Shown here piece after piece: positions 26,324 to 35,233 of a stretch of 63,731 nucleotides of DNA. The notes beneath the pieces are model-generated. The model searched no databases. It was not told the origin of the DNA and saw only the letters and a list, made by a program, of their open reading frames with translations. Position numbers and translations under genes: made by a program. Numbering within the stretch: the first letter of the stretch is position 1; the number at the start of each line of letters is the position of its first letter. This DNA comes from Bacteroidales bacterium (GTDB lineage Bacteria; Bacteroidota; Bacteroidia; Bacteroidales; UBA932), in the NCBI GenBank assembly GCA_024401895.1, contig JAKSKE010000004.1, positions 1-63,731 of the forward strand, given 5' to 3'.

Positions 26324-27596
26324 GGCAATAACACTCGGCTGTTCAAAGAACACGGTCGATACCGAGCATCTGCTGGGAATTCTGGCAGATGCTTATGAAA
26401 TTGTGCCCGACGGCAAGGCCGACATCCTGCTCATAAACACCTGCGGATTCATAGGCGACGCCAAGGAAGAGTCGGTGAATGCGATTCTGGAGGCGGTTCA
26501 GGCCAAGGCGCAGGGAGATTTCGGGAAAGTCCTGGTATTCGGCTGCCTGAGCCAGCGCTACGAGCGCGAACTGCGGCAGGAGATTCCCGAGGTTGACGGA
26601 TGGTTCGGGGCCCGGGATTTCACTCCCCTGCTGGAGGCCCTTGAAGTACGGGAGAGGAAGGCCGACCGGTATTTCACAGCCCCCGGCAGGCCGTATGCCT
26701 TCCTGAAAATATCGGAGGGCTGTGACCGGCGCTGCTCGTACTGCGCCATCCCGTTCATACGCGGGGCGCACCGTTCGGTTCCCATTGAAGATCTGGTGGC
26801 GGAGGCCGGGAATCTGGCTTCCAGAGGCATTCGCGAGCTGGAGATAATTGCGCAGGACAGCACCTTCTACGGGCTCGACCTGTACCGACGCAGGGCATTG
26901 GCCGAACTTCTGGATGCTTTGTCGGCCATAGAGGGAATAGAGTGGATACGAATCCACTACAGCTATCCCGCCGACTTCCCGCAGGACGTGATTGACCGTA
27001 TGGCCTCGAATCCCAAGATATGTGCCTATATGGACATTCCCCTGCAGCACATCTCGGACAACGTGTTGGCCCGGATGCACCGCGGAGTAACGGGAGAATG
27101 GACCAGAAACCTTATTGCGCAAATGCGGGCCAGGGTACCGGGAGTTGTTCTGCGCACCACTATGATTGTGGGATTCCCGGGTGAGACCGAAGAGGATTTT
27201 GCACAACTGCTCGACTTCGTGCGCGAAGCCCGTTTCGAAAGGCTCGGAGCCTTCACTTATTCCGAAGAGGAGGGCACCTACGGTGCAGAGCATTTCCCCG
27301 ACGACATTCCCGAAGAGGAAAAACAACGGCGCCTGGACACCCTTATGCAGTTGCAGTCGGAAATTTCGCTGGAGCACAACCGCTCCAGAGTGGGAAGCAC
27401 GGTGAAGGTTCTGGCAGACTATTGGGCCGACGGCATTCTGGTATGCCGCTCGCAGGGGGAATCGCCCGACGTTGACCCCGAAATACTCGTAAAATGCAAC
27501 GAGGAAGACAATCCTGCCTCCCTCGTCGGAAAATTCTTCGATGTAAAGATAACCGGGGCCGACATCTACGACCTTACGGCTGTCAGAATTCCATAA
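26307..27596 (+). CDS. rimO: Ribosomal protein S12 methylthiotransferase
   Basis: 429-residue radical-SAM enzyme that adds a beta-methylthio group to an Asp of ribosomal protein S12. N-terminal UPF0004 domain with cluster cysteines (TLGCSKN, INTCGFIGDAKEES, VFGCLSQRY), radical-SAM CxxxCxxC in CDRRCSYCAIPFIRG, and C-terminal TRAM domain (RVGSTVKVLADYW). Starts with GTG; no ATG is available before the first conserved motif. It ends in a 14-nt convergent overlap with the PIG-L gene. Confidence 0.95.
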   Translation: MRKKLRAITLGCSKNTVDTEHLLGILADAYEIVPDGKADILLINTCGFIGDAKEESVNAILEAVQAKAQGDFGKVLVFGCLSQRYERELRQEIPEVDGWFGARDFTPLLEALEVRERKADRYFTAPGRPYAFLKISEGCDRRCSYCAIPFIRGAHRSVPIEDLVAEAGNLASRGIRELEIIAQDSTFYGLDLYRRRALAELLDALSAIEGIEWIRIHYSYPADFPQDVIDRMASNPKICAYMDIPLQHISDNVLARMHRGVTGEWTRNLIAQMRARVPGVVLRTTMIVGFPGETEEDFAQLLDFVREARFERLGAFTYSEEEGTYGAEHFPDDIPEEEKQRRLDTLMQLQSEISLEHNRSRVGSTVKVLADYWADGILVCRSQGESPDVDPEILVKCNEEDNPASLVGKFFDVKITGADIYDLTAVRIP

Positions 27597-28353
27597 TCGC
27601 CTTCTGCGTGGGATTCTGGTCGAAACGCACGAAAGCCTCGGCGTATTTTGTCGCCAGCCGCAAGCCGTAAAACTCCTCCATCTTAAGATGGTAGGCCGGG
27701 TACCAGTCTTCGCAGTCCTGGGATTTATGGCAGTAAAGCGCCCGGACCTTCTGATCGTGATAGTCCGAAATGTCCACCAGGTCGGTGGGAAGGAAAGTCT
27801 TTGACTGGAGACCGGTCATTGCTTCAAAATAGAAAAGGTCGAATTTCTTCTGAACCCGGCGCCAGGCGTCCAGCACCAGAACCGCACAGTTCACGTGGTC
27901 GCGGTGGCTGTCGATGGGCCAGTGGGTAAGCACTGCGTCCGGTTTCTCGGCATCTATGAGTTCCTTCATCTCGAGATACCTGCGGGCGGTGATTTCGCTT
28001 TCGCCGTCTATCTGGTCCATAAAGACATACGGCACTCTCAGGCACTTGCAGGCCTCGACCGATTCGGCCATACGCACGCGGGCCGACTCCTGCAGGGATA
28101 CTCCCGAAATGCCCCTCTCGCCCCTGGTAAAATACACCACCTTTACGTCGAAGCCCGCAGCAAGCATCTTGAGTACGGTGCCGCCTGCACAGCTTTCGGG
28201 GTCGTCGGGGTGGGCGCCTATAACAAGTACCTTCTTCCTGCGCGGGGTCTCAAGGGGTTCGGCCGCCAGAACATCGGTGCCCAACAGCGCTGTTGCCGCT
28301 GCGGCAGCGCCGGAAAGTTTCAACATTTGTCTTCTGGAAATCTTAGTGCTCAT
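27583..28353 (-). CDS. PIG-L family deacetylase with twin-arginine signal
   Basis: 256-residue exported LmbE/PIG-L protein. The N-terminus carries a Tat-like signal (SRRQMLKLSGAAAAATALLG). The zinc motif AHPDDPE is present, with the later His pair in PIDSHRDHVN, and FTRGERGISG. Family members remove N-acetyl groups from glycans or thiol precursors, but the substrate is unknown. The start overlaps the stop of the upstream 196-codon gene by 4 nt (translational coupling). Tat export of such enzymes is common in Bacteroidetes. Confidence 0.9.
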   Translation of the reverse strand: MSTKISRRQMLKLSGAAAAATALLGTDVLAAEPLETPRRKKVLVIGAHPDDPESCAGGTVLKMLAAGFDVKVVYFTRGERGISGVSLQESARVRMAESVEACKCLRVPYVFMDQIDGESEITARRYLEMKELIDAEKPDAVLTHWPIDSHRDHVNCAVLVLDAWRRVQKKFDLFYFEAMTGLQSKTFLPTDLVDISDYHDQKVRALYCHKSQDCEDWYPAYHLKMEEFYGLRLATKYAEAFVRFDQNPTQKAIMEF

Positions 28354-28907
28354 ATCGAATATTTTTTATAGCCGAGCCTTGCAAGTTCTACGGCGGCGCC
28401 AACCCTGAACATAGTGGTATAGGCTCTCGCCAGGACATAAAACCCGAGTTCGGTCTGAATTTCTATGTTTTCCCTTCTTATCAGTGCCTGCACTGCAGAC
28501 GTGCAGCTTAACATTAGAGTTCCGATGTAGGAAGCATCCGAGGCTTCAAGCCCCAGGACTTCGAGCAGGATATGGTCGTCCATATCGTCGAAACCGCGTG
28601 AACCGTAATAAGCCTGATAGGGGTCTTTGCAGTGTGATTCCCAGTCGGTATCCCACTGGAATGCCACTGCCATTCCGAGAAATGACGCAAAACCTATGGC
28701 CGCATCGGAATAGTCATTGAAGTTTTCAACGGCATCGGCTACGTATTCTTTCATCATTGAGGCCCAGCGCTCTTCGATGTCGGGGCTCAGGAAAAGCTTC
28801 CCGTCAACGAGAGAATCGTCGGAAAGGACATTGCAGCTCTTGCATATTTTTATAAGACCCTGTTCCAGAGTGTCCTGGAAAGCATCCAGGTATTCTACGT
28901 TTTCCAC
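28350..28907 (-). CDS. Uncharacterized conserved alpha-helical protein
   Basis: 185-residue soluble protein starting VENVEYLDAFQDTLEQGLIKIC (GTG at 28907); a TTG start eleven codons upstream is also open but less likely. It is mostly alpha-helical, acidic, and contains FNDYSDAAIGFASFLGMAVAFQWDTDWE and a DDHILLEVLGLE segment. No signal peptide or membrane helix, and no family I can name. It is coupled by a 4-nt overlap to the downstream PIG-L deacetylase, so the two are one transcript. Confidence 0.7.
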   Translation of the reverse strand: MENVEYLDAFQDTLEQGLIKICKSCNVLSDDSLVDGKLFLSPDIEERWASMMKEYVADAVENFNDYSDAAIGFASFLGMAVAFQWDTDWESHCKDPYQAYYGSRGFDDMDDHILLEVLGLEASDASYIGTLMLSCTSAVQALIRRENIEIQTELGFYVLARAYTTMFRVGAAVELARLGYKKYSI

Positions 28908-28984
28908 AATACAAAGATAATTAAAAAACGTCTGATACAAAAGAGCGTTTTCAGAAGCAGGTTATAGTGAGCGGCTTACAGAAA

Positions 28985-29010
28985 TCCCTTCCGCGGTTTG
29001 ACGGAAGGGA
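28985..29010. terminator. Perfect 9-bp stem-loop in the gap before the DUF4249 cassette
   Basis: Arms TCCCTTCCG (28985-28993) and CGGAAGGGA (29002-29010) with an 8-nt loop. No U-tract follows on either strand, so factor-independent termination is unproven. It separates the GC-rich backbone from the AT-richer cassette that begins at 29058. The rest of 28908-29057 shows no gene. Confidence 0.45.
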
Positions 29011-29057
29011 CTTTCACAACTCACTGACTATCAATTATTCCCAAAAACGGCCTCGTG

Positions 29058-29089
29058 TTTGGCGGAGTAACGAAAAATACTTATATTTG
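29058..29089 (+). promoter_or_regulatory. Bacteroidetes promoter of the DUF4249/TonB-receptor cassette
   Basis: TTTG at 29058-29061, 20-nt spacer, TATATTTG at 29082-29089. The first cassette ATG is at 29113, giving a leader of about 17 nt. Both boxes match the sigma-ABfr consensus. Confidence 0.75.
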
Positions 29090-29112
29090 AAACCGTTAGC
29101 AATGCATCAATT

Positions 29113-29583
29113 ATGAAAGCAGTCTATTTTTTCATTTTCAGTATCATCACTGCGACTTTATTATTGTCTTCCTGTGAACGCATACCTTACAATTCTGACG
29201 GTTCAAAAGTTTCCCAACAGCAGGCAATAGAAATTGCAAAAAAAAATCTTTGGGGTTATCAATTTGTTTATATTATTAATGAACTTCTTCTCCCTCAAAC
29301 GAAAATTACAATAGAACATCTGGCGGCAGAAGACACTTATCTTACTTCTCCAGATTATGAATGTTGGCTTGCATATGCCTGGACAAATCCACTGAGTAAT
29401 GGAGAAATGAAATTGAAAGCTATCTATATCAATGCATTTAATGGGCGTTGTTCCGAGTTTTCTGTAACAGGATCCATTAGTAATGTAGGCGGAAAGGAGT
29501 TATACGATTGCTTTATATTTATTGGAACTGCACCTGAAAAACCTAGCGGGAATCTAACTAAAAGTACAAGTCAAGGCACATAG
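29113..29583 (+). CDS. Small lipoprotein of the DUF4249 cassette
   Basis: 156-residue secreted lipoprotein; signal peptide with lipobox LLSSC (Cys at about 20). The mature part starts with an NPY/PepSY-like pattern, SQQQAIEIAKKNLWGYQ, followed by beta-rich sequence. No named family recognised with confidence. It leads the AT-richer three-gene cassette, 8 nt before the DUF4249 gene, and probably contributes to the same surface complex. Confidence 0.8.
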   Translation: MKAVYFFIFSIITATLLLSSCERIPYNSDGSKVSQQQAIEIAKKNLWGYQFVYIINELLLPQTKITIEHLAAEDTYLTSPDYECWLAYAWTNPLSNGEMKLKAIYINAFNGRCSEFSVTGSISNVGGKELYDCFIFIGTAPEKPSGNLTKSTSQGT

Positions 29584-29591
29584 CCCAATGC

Positions 29592-30710
29592 ATGCGGATA
29601 AGACTTTTACATATTGATTTTCCTATATTGCTGTGTTGTTTATTGATGACTGTTTCTTGCGTTGAAACGCTGGACATCAGCACGGGGGAAGATTTGCCTG
29701 TGGTTCTGAACTGCGTTTTACAGGAGACTGATTCCCAAACCGTCAATCTACACTACGCAAAAAGGAAATCCGATAAGAGCTATTTGCCGGTAGGTTCTGC
29801 CGTAATTCATTTGATGGAGTCGGATTCCATTGTTGCTACATTCACTGAATCCGATGAATATACCTGGACTACCGATTTTCGACCCGAGTATGGAAAGGAA
29901 TACACAATCAAGGCCGAGACAGGGGATGGCACAGTCTTGACTGCAACTACCCGATTTCCGGACGACATTACGGTTGACCAGTATTGGAAAAGAATCTTCA
30001 TAAATAACGAATTATTTGTTACGTATTCTTTCGAGTTAAGAGTATATGATCGTTCTTATGTACATTATGCCCCATATGGAGAAGGCCCTTATCTTGGAAA
30101 ATGCAATATGTGGATTTTTCCTTATAAACGTAATTATTCGCCAGTCCATGATGTTGGATTCGCCGAATATATAGGGACCACTCATCCCAACGCCGACAAA
30201 TTCAACGTTGTTGGAAAGACTTATATGGATTTTCCTTTCTATGTCAAATATATCAATAGCAGGGAAAGTGTAAAAAGAAATGAAGTTGGATGGATACCCT
30301 TGTTGGACATTGATTTCCCAATATTTAAAAAATTCGTTCACATCAACCATCCGGCTTCGTTTAACAATGGGAAAAAATGGGCATCGGATGACCCTTATTA
30401 TTCCAACAGCAGTATTTTTCTGATTGCAGATTTTGACAGTTCTCCTCCACCCAGACCCGAAAATCCGGCAGAATTGCCGGAAGCCTGGATTGTTCCGGGC
30501 GGCCGCGGTCTTTACCGGTTCTTTTTTGTCTCAGATGAGTATGATCTATACCTCAGGGACACATACAAATTATATATGAATAGAGACAACAACATACTCA
30601 CAATCTACGAAAACAATAATTTATACAGTAATGTTGCAAATGGACTGGGAGTGTTCGGTGCTGTTGTACAAAGGCTGAATAAGAGTGCAGGATCCGGTTA
30701 TGCCGATTAA
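29592..30710 (+). CDS. DUF4249 lipoprotein
   Basis: 372-residue lipoprotein (signal with LLMTVSC lipobox, mature Cys about 23). The N-terminal mature domain (VETLDISTGEDLPVVLNCVLQETDSQTVNLHYAK, then FRPEYGKEYTIKAETGDG) is the diagnostic DUF4249 beta-domain. DUF4249 proteins sit next to TonB-dependent receptors in Bacteroidetes and are presumed surface-exposed partners. Codon use and base composition are AT-richer than the flanks. Its stop overlaps the receptor start by 11 nt. Confidence 0.9.
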   Translation: MRIRLLHIDFPILLCCLLMTVSCVETLDISTGEDLPVVLNCVLQETDSQTVNLHYAKRKSDKSYLPVGSAVIHLMESDSIVATFTESDEYTWTTDFRPEYGKEYTIKAETGDGTVLTATTRFPDDITVDQYWKRIFINNELFVTYSFELRVYDRSYVHYAPYGEGPYLGKCNMWIFPYKRNYSPVHDVGFAEYIGTTHPNADKFNVVGKTYMDFPFYVKYINSRESVKRNEVGWIPLLDIDFPIFKKFVHINHPASFNNGKKWASDDPYYSNSSIFLIADFDSSPPPRPENPAELPEAWIVPGGRGLYRFFFVSDEYDLYLRDTYKLYMNRDNNILTIYENNNLYSNVANGLGVFGAVVQRLNKSAGSGYAD

Positions 30711-32790
30711 CGGTAAGATAAATTTTGCCATTGTTCTGTTGATGGCACTTTCTGTTTCGGGATGGGCGCAGAATTCCTCATCCTCTGTAAATGACACCCT
30801 GCCTGCCGCAGTAAAGACCTCAGACAGATTCGGATTGAAAACAATACACCGTCCTATTGAAACAAAATTATTGGACAACGTTGTATCTGTTGCTGGTTTT
30901 GGCGATGCCGTAAGTATCGTAAAACGGCTTCCGGGAGTTTCTTCGGGGCTTGATGGGACTTCTTCTTATTATGTCCGGGGTGGAACAATGTCTGGAAACA
31001 TTACCACGCTCGACGGAGTACGGTTGTATGGAAGCGGACATCTTTTGGGCCTGACCACCTCGTACAACCCCCGGTCCTTCAGCCTTACTGAATTTCAGGC
31101 GGGAGGCTTTTCCGCCGACATTGGAAATATTACGTCCTCCCATCTGAGGTTGGAAAGTAAATCGAGCTTGGCAGATACCCTATCCGCTTCATTCTCTGTG
31201 AGTAATTTTATGGTGGAAGCTTCGGCAGAGGCTCCTGTCATTAAGGACAGATTAACTTTGTCCGGAGTTCTAAGAGTTTCTCCAATAAAAGCGGAATATG
31301 AGTTGGCAAGGCTGTTCGCCCCTCAACTTGGCAATGCAAATGCTGCAGTGTATGACTTATTTTTAAAGGCATCTTACCAGACGGCCAAACATAAAAAGTT
31401 CTACCTCTCCATTTTCAATTCTCACGATAAATATAGTTTTAGTTCCGCTACGGAATCGCTTGAAACCTTAGGGTGGTCGAATATTATCGTAAATTTTTGG
31501 CATCCGTTTGAAATCGGGAACCGATGGAATGGAAAAGCCAGCCTTTCTTTTAACAATTTCTCCAATAATCAGGGGCAGCAAAAAACACTGTCGGAAAATA
31601 AGAATATCTTATCTGCCGGTGGCCGACTGATTGAGGTTGATGCAAAATCCAGTTTCTACTCTCCTTTGGGAAGAAGAGGCCAAGTGACTTTGGGCGCAGA
31701 TTTAACATATTCGAGATACAGCATCGAGACATCTTGTGACTATTCCGATACGGGGTTGCTTTTCTTGAGAAATTCTAAAACAAGTTTTCTGTCGCATACC
31801 GTTACCGGTGCCCTGTTTTCTGATTTAATGTTTAGAAAACTCAATAAATATGAAATCAGTCTTGCCGGAAGAGTGAATTACTATTCCTGCATAACTGAAA
31901 AAGGCACCAAATACGGACATTTTGCCCCCGAAGGCAGCTTTTCTGCAAGAGTTATGCTTTTACCCCAGATGGGGATAGAAGCTACAGCCGATTATCGCGT
32001 TCAGTATGGCCATACGCTCGAAGGTATGCCTATGGGCTGGTCTGTTGACCTTCTTGTTCCGTCAGATGCGGAATGCCCACCGGAATCTTCTCTGCAATTC
32101 TATGCCGGAGTGTTTTCCAATATAGGGAATCATCACCTTAAGATAGGGGCATACCACAAATCTCAGAATAACCTCATTTATTATGCCGATGCGTCTCATT
32201 TGTTCAGCTCTTCTCCTTCCGTGTGGAAGGACTATGTAAAAATTGGAACGGGAATTTCCAAGGGAGTGGAATTCAGTTATGACAAGGAAGGTAAAAAGCT
32301 GGAATACAGCCTCACTTATACGCTATCGAAAACAGACAGAAAATTCAATTCATTGAACGATGGGAACGTGTTTCCTGCAAAATTTGACCGCAGGCACATA
32401 CTCAATGCAAACATTTCATATACAATACTTTCCAGGGAAAGACTCTCATTAAGGGTAAATTCTGCGTTCACCTATCAGTCAGGGCATCACGAAACAGTCC
32501 CGTCGGCAGAATATCCCGGTGTTTTACTGGCAGGCGAATCCATTGAACTGGATTACTTTACGACTATAAACAACTATACTATGCCGGCTTATATAAGGTG
32601 GGATGTGGGTTGCCAAATGAATTTCTCAACTTCAAAGAGAATAGAACATTCCTTGGGATTAGGAGTCTTTAATGTGCTGAACAGGCATAATCCGTCATTC
32701 GTTACATTTGATACGGATTCAAGAAAATGGCAGGCGGTGTCACTGTTCCCTGTTTTCCCAAGTGTCAACTATACGTTGTATATCAGATAA
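30700..32790 (+). CDS. TonB-dependent receptor paired with DUF4249
   Basis: 696-residue outer-membrane receptor. Signal peptide to about residue 23 (SVSGWAQ), a short linker, then a plug (VSVAGFGDAVSIVKRLPGVSSGLDGTSSYYVRGG, TLDGVRLYGSGHLLG, FQAGGFSADIGNITSSHLRLES) and a barrel ending in FPVFPSVNYTLYIR. Unlike SusC there is no carboxypeptidase-like N-terminal domain. I start at ATG 30700; a GTG five codons upstream is possible. The substrate is unknown; pairing with DUF4249 argues against a starch-type SusCD system. Confidence 0.92.
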   Translation: MPINGKINFAIVLLMALSVSGWAQNSSSSVNDTLPAAVKTSDRFGLKTIHRPIETKLLDNVVSVAGFGDAVSIVKRLPGVSSGLDGTSSYYVRGGTMSGNITTLDGVRLYGSGHLLGLTTSYNPRSFSLTEFQAGGFSADIGNITSSHLRLESKSSLADTLSASFSVSNFMVEASAEAPVIKDRLTLSGVLRVSPIKAEYELARLFAPQLGNANAAVYDLFLKASYQTAKHKKFYLSIFNSHDKYSFSSATESLETLGWSNIIVNFWHPFEIGNRWNGKASLSFNNFSNNQGQQKTLSENKNILSAGGRLIEVDAKSSFYSPLGRRGQVTLGADLTYSRYSIETSCDYSDTGLLFLRNSKTSFLSHTVTGALFSDLMFRKLNKYEISLAGRVNYYSCITEKGTKYGHFAPEGSFSARVMLLPQMGIEATADYRVQYGHTLEGMPMGWSVDLLVPSDAECPPESSLQFYAGVFSNIGNHHLKIGAYHKSQNNLIYYADASHLFSSSPSVWKDYVKIGTGISKGVEFSYDKEGKKLEYSLTYTLSKTDRKFNSLNDGNVFPAKFDRRHILNANISYTILSRERLSLRVNSAFTYQSGHHETVPSAEYPGVLLAGESIELDYFTTINNYTMPAYIRWDVGCQMNFSTSKRIEHSLGLGVFNVLNRHNPSFVTFDTDSRKWQAVSLFPVFPSVNYTLYIR

Positions 32791-32841
32791 CAGCAAAGTC
32801 TCTAAATCTTACGAATATATACTAAAAACACAGGTCCTTAT

Positions 32842-32872
32842 ATTGCTAATTTTCAAAAAAATAGTAAATTTG
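32842..32872 (+). promoter_or_regulatory. Promoter of the zapB-like/zapA operon
   Basis: ATTG at 32842-32845 (three of four matches to TTTG), 19 nt, TAAATTTG at 32865-32872. The coiled-coil gene starts at 32902, so the leader is about 22 nt. Confidence 0.65.
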
Positions 32873-32901
32873 CCACAATGTAGGAATTTAAGGCGCAGGA
32901 T

Positions 32902-33171
32902 ATGCTCGAAGGACTTCACGAAAACATAGGCAGGCTAATCGCGCTGTATGAAACGCAGAAGCAGCGCAACGCCGAGCTCACGCAAGCCCTTCAAGAAAAT
33001 AGACAAGCCCTGGATTCGTGCAAGAAGCAGATTACTGAGTTGAACAGACAGATAGACAATCTGAAGCTTACCAGCGCATTTATGGGCAGTGGAGACAGCA
33101 CGGTGGCAAAGGAACGCATAAACAAGCTGATAGCCGAGATTGACAAATGCATCAGACTTCTTCAAAAGTAA
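32902..33171 (+). CDS. Small coiled-coil protein preceding zapA (ZapB-like)
   Basis: 89 residues, almost entirely coiled coil with heptads from LIALYETQKQRNAELTQALQENRQAL through LNRQIDNLKL, and a C-terminal helix KERINKLIAEIDKCIRLLQ. In Bacteroidetes such a protein commonly precedes zapA and is likely a division-ring accessory protein comparable in role to ZapB. The TAA stop and the zapA ATG share one base. Confidence 0.75.
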   Translation: MLEGLHENIGRLIALYETQKQRNAELTQALQENRQALDSCKKQITELNRQIDNLKLTSAFMGSGDSTVAKERINKLIAEIDKCIRLLQK

Positions 33172-33461
33172 TGGCAGAACAGAGCATAAATATAAAAATC
33201 GGAGAGAAGAGCTATCCCCTGAAGGTTTCAAGCCCCGAAATAGAACAGGTGATGCGCCTTGCGGCCGAAAGAATAAATGAGATGCTTGCCAAATACAACG
33301 CCAAGTTTCCCGAAAGCAGCCTGGAAGACAAACTTGCGTTTGTTGCCCTAAATGAAACGGCCACGAGAATAGCCTCGCAAAGGGCCGAACAGAAGACCAG
33401 GGAAACCGTTGAAGCTTTTGACAAAGAACTTGCAAACTATCTGAAAAAGAATAGCAAATAA
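33171..33461 (+). CDS. zapA: Cell division protein ZapA
   Basis: 96-residue FtsZ-binding protein: SINIKIGEKSYPLKVSSPEIEQVMRLAAERINEML, followed by a long C-terminal helix (DKLAFVALNETATRIASQRAEQ). ZapA promotes FtsZ protofilament bundling. The ATG at 33171 is used; an upstream in-frame ATG inside the preceding gene adds non-homologous residues. The structured RNA begins immediately after its stop. Confidence 0.93.
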   Translation: MAEQSINIKIGEKSYPLKVSSPEIEQVMRLAAERINEMLAKYNAKFPESSLEDKLAFVALNETATRIASQRAEQKTRETVEAFDKELANYLKKNSK

Positions 33462-33604
33462 CCGCCGGGTCCCGCTGCTCAAACTAACAAGTTCCACGGA
33501 ACCGGGTGTACTCGGCTGAGGATGACAGGCCTGCCGGACAGGAAGTCAGAGACAGTACGGAGCCCAAAACCTGCAGAAAGTGATTTCTGCCATCGGGACG
33601 GCGG
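33462..33604 (+). ncRNA. Structured RNA between zapA and rny, candidate 6S RNA (Bacteroidales-1-like)
   Basis: About 143 nt without an ORF. The ends pair: CCGCC(GG)GTCCCG at 33462-33474 with CGGGACGGCGG at 33594-33604, an 11-bp closing stem with a GG bulge. Internal self-complementary segments include GTTCCACGGAAC (33491-33502) and CAGAAAGTGATTTCTG (33573-33588), flanking a more open centre. A strong terminator follows at 33617-33650. In Proteobacteria ssrS (6S RNA) follows zapA, and a long closing stem with an open centre is the 6S design. Location and architecture support 6S; the assignment is inference. Confidence 0.6.
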
Positions 33605-33616
33605 TATTTTATACTA

Positions 33617-33650
33617 CAGTATCGGCATAAGCGGATACTGTTTTATTTTT
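33617..33650 (+). terminator. Factor-independent terminator after the ncRNA
   Basis: Stem CAGTATC / GATACTG (33617-33623 and 33634-33640) with a 10-nt loop, followed by TTTTATTTTT. This ends the ncRNA transcript 31 nt before rny. Confidence 0.85.
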
Positions 33651-33681
33651 GAGTATTAGAACCAAAAAATATATATAAGCT

Positions 33682-35220
33682 ATGTGGTACTTTTATCTTT
33701 TGTCAGCCCTGGGCGGAGCCGCAGCGTCGCTGGCAGTTTACATACTCGTAACCCGCACGGTGCTTAAAGACCAGCGGAAGGCAATATTGGACAAGGCAAA
33801 TCTGGAGGCCGATCACATTAAACAGCAGAAAATTCTGCAGGCCAAGGAGAAATTCCTGCAGCTCAAGAGCGAACACGAATCGCACGTGAACCAGAAGAAC
33901 AATGAACTCCGCGAGCGCGAAAACAACATTAAGTCACGCGAAGGGCAGCTCAATCAGCAGGCCAGCGAACTGGGCAAGCGCCAGCACGACCTGGACTCCC
34001 TGAAAGGCCAGCTGAACGCACAGAAGAACATTCTGGAAACCAAGATGGGCGAATGCGAGAAACTTACGGCGCAGGTGAACAGAGAGCTCGAGGCCGTTGC
34101 CGGAATGAGCGCAGTGGAAGCCAAGAATATGCTGGTCGAGAATATGAAGGCCGAAGCCCGCACCGAGGCCCAGGCATTCATAAACGATACCATCGACGAG
34201 GCTCGCCTGAATGCCGCAAAGGAGGCCAAGCGCATAGTAATCAACACTATTCAGCGCACTGCCACAGAAACGGCGATAGAGAATGCTGTGACTTCATTCC
34301 CAATAGAGAATGACGAAATCAAAGGCAGAATCATAGGACGGGAAGGCCGTAACATACGCGCCCTCGAAGCCGCCACAGGAGTTGAGATTGTAGTGGACGA
34401 CACCCCCGACGCCATTCTGCTGTCGGCATTCGACCCGGTACGCCGCGAGGTTGCCCGTCTGGCCCTGCACCAGCTGGTAGTGGACGGAAGAATTCATCCG
34501 GCACGCATCGAAGAAGTGGTTGCAAAGGTTAAGAAACAGCTCGAGGAAGAGATTCTGGAAACCGGAAAGAGAACCTGCATCGACCTTGGAATTCACGGAA
34601 TGAGTATGGAACTCGTACGAATGATAGGCCGAATGAAGTACCGTTCAAGCTATGGTCAGAACCTTTTGCAGCACTCCCGCGAGGTAGCCAACATATGTTC
34701 GATCCTGGCATCGGAGCTGGGACTCAACCCTAAGGTTGCGAAAAGAGCCGGTCTGCTGCACGATATAGGCAAGGTTAGCGAGGAAGATCCCGAACTGCCT
34801 CACGCACTTCTTGGAGCCAAGCTGGCCGAACAGTGCAAGGAGCGTCCCGAAATTGTGAATGCAATCGGGGCTCACCACGAAGAGACCGAGATGACTTCGC
34901 TCATAGCCCCGCTGGTACTGGTTGGAGACGCCATTTCCGGCGCACGTCCCGGAGCAAGACGAGAAGTCATTGAAAGCTACATCAAGCGACTCAAGGGTAT
35001 GGAAGAACTTGCAGCCTCATATCCGGGAGTTGACAAATCCTACGCTATACAGGCCGGTCGAGAACTGCGTGTAATAGTTGGCGCCGAGGAGGTATCGGAC
35101 GAGCAGGCAGCCCGCCTGAGCACCGAAATCGCACAGCGCATTCAGGAAGAGATGACCTATCCCGGTCAGGTAAAGATTACCGTAATCCGGGAGACCCGCT
35201 CGGTTGCTTTCGCAAAATAA
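33682..35220 (+). CDS. rny: Ribonuclease Y
   Basis: 512-residue membrane-anchored endoribonuclease initiating mRNA decay. One N-terminal helix ([20 protein letters not shown]), a coiled coil to about residue 200, a KH domain ([31 protein letters not shown]), and an HD phosphohydrolase domain (GLLHDIGK, then AIGAHHEET). Length matches the family (about 510-520). It is preceded by the ncRNA and its terminator. Confidence 0.97.
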   Translation: MWYFYLLSALGGAAASLAVYILVTRTVLKDQRKAILDKANLEADHIKQQKILQAKEKFLQLKSEHESHVNQKNNELRERENNIKSREGQLNQQASELGKRQHDLDSLKGQLNAQKNILETKMGECEKLTAQVNRELEAVAGMSAVEAKNMLVENMKAEARTEAQAFINDTIDEARLNAAKEAKRIVINTIQRTATETAIENAVTSFPIENDEIKGRIIGREGRNIRALEAATGVEIVVDDTPDAILLSAFDPVRREVARLALHQLVVDGRIHPARIEEVVAKVKKQLEEEILETGKRTCIDLGIHGMSMELVRMIGRMKYRSSYGQNLLQHSREVANICSILASELGLNPKVAKRAGLLHDIGKVSEEDPELPHALLGAKLAEQCKERPEIVNAIGAHHEETEMTSLIAPLVLVGDAISGARPGARREVIESYIKRLKGMEELAASYPGVDKSYAIQAGRELRVIVGAEEVSDEQAARLSTEIAQRIQEEMTYPGQVKITVIRETRSVAFAK

Positions 35221-35233
35221 AAGAAAAAATATA

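Noticed and set aside
28908..29057. Integration site or small gene before the DUF4249 cassette
   Set aside because: Apart from a 9-bp stem-loop there is no ORF, no repeat partner on the right side of the cassette and no recombinase.
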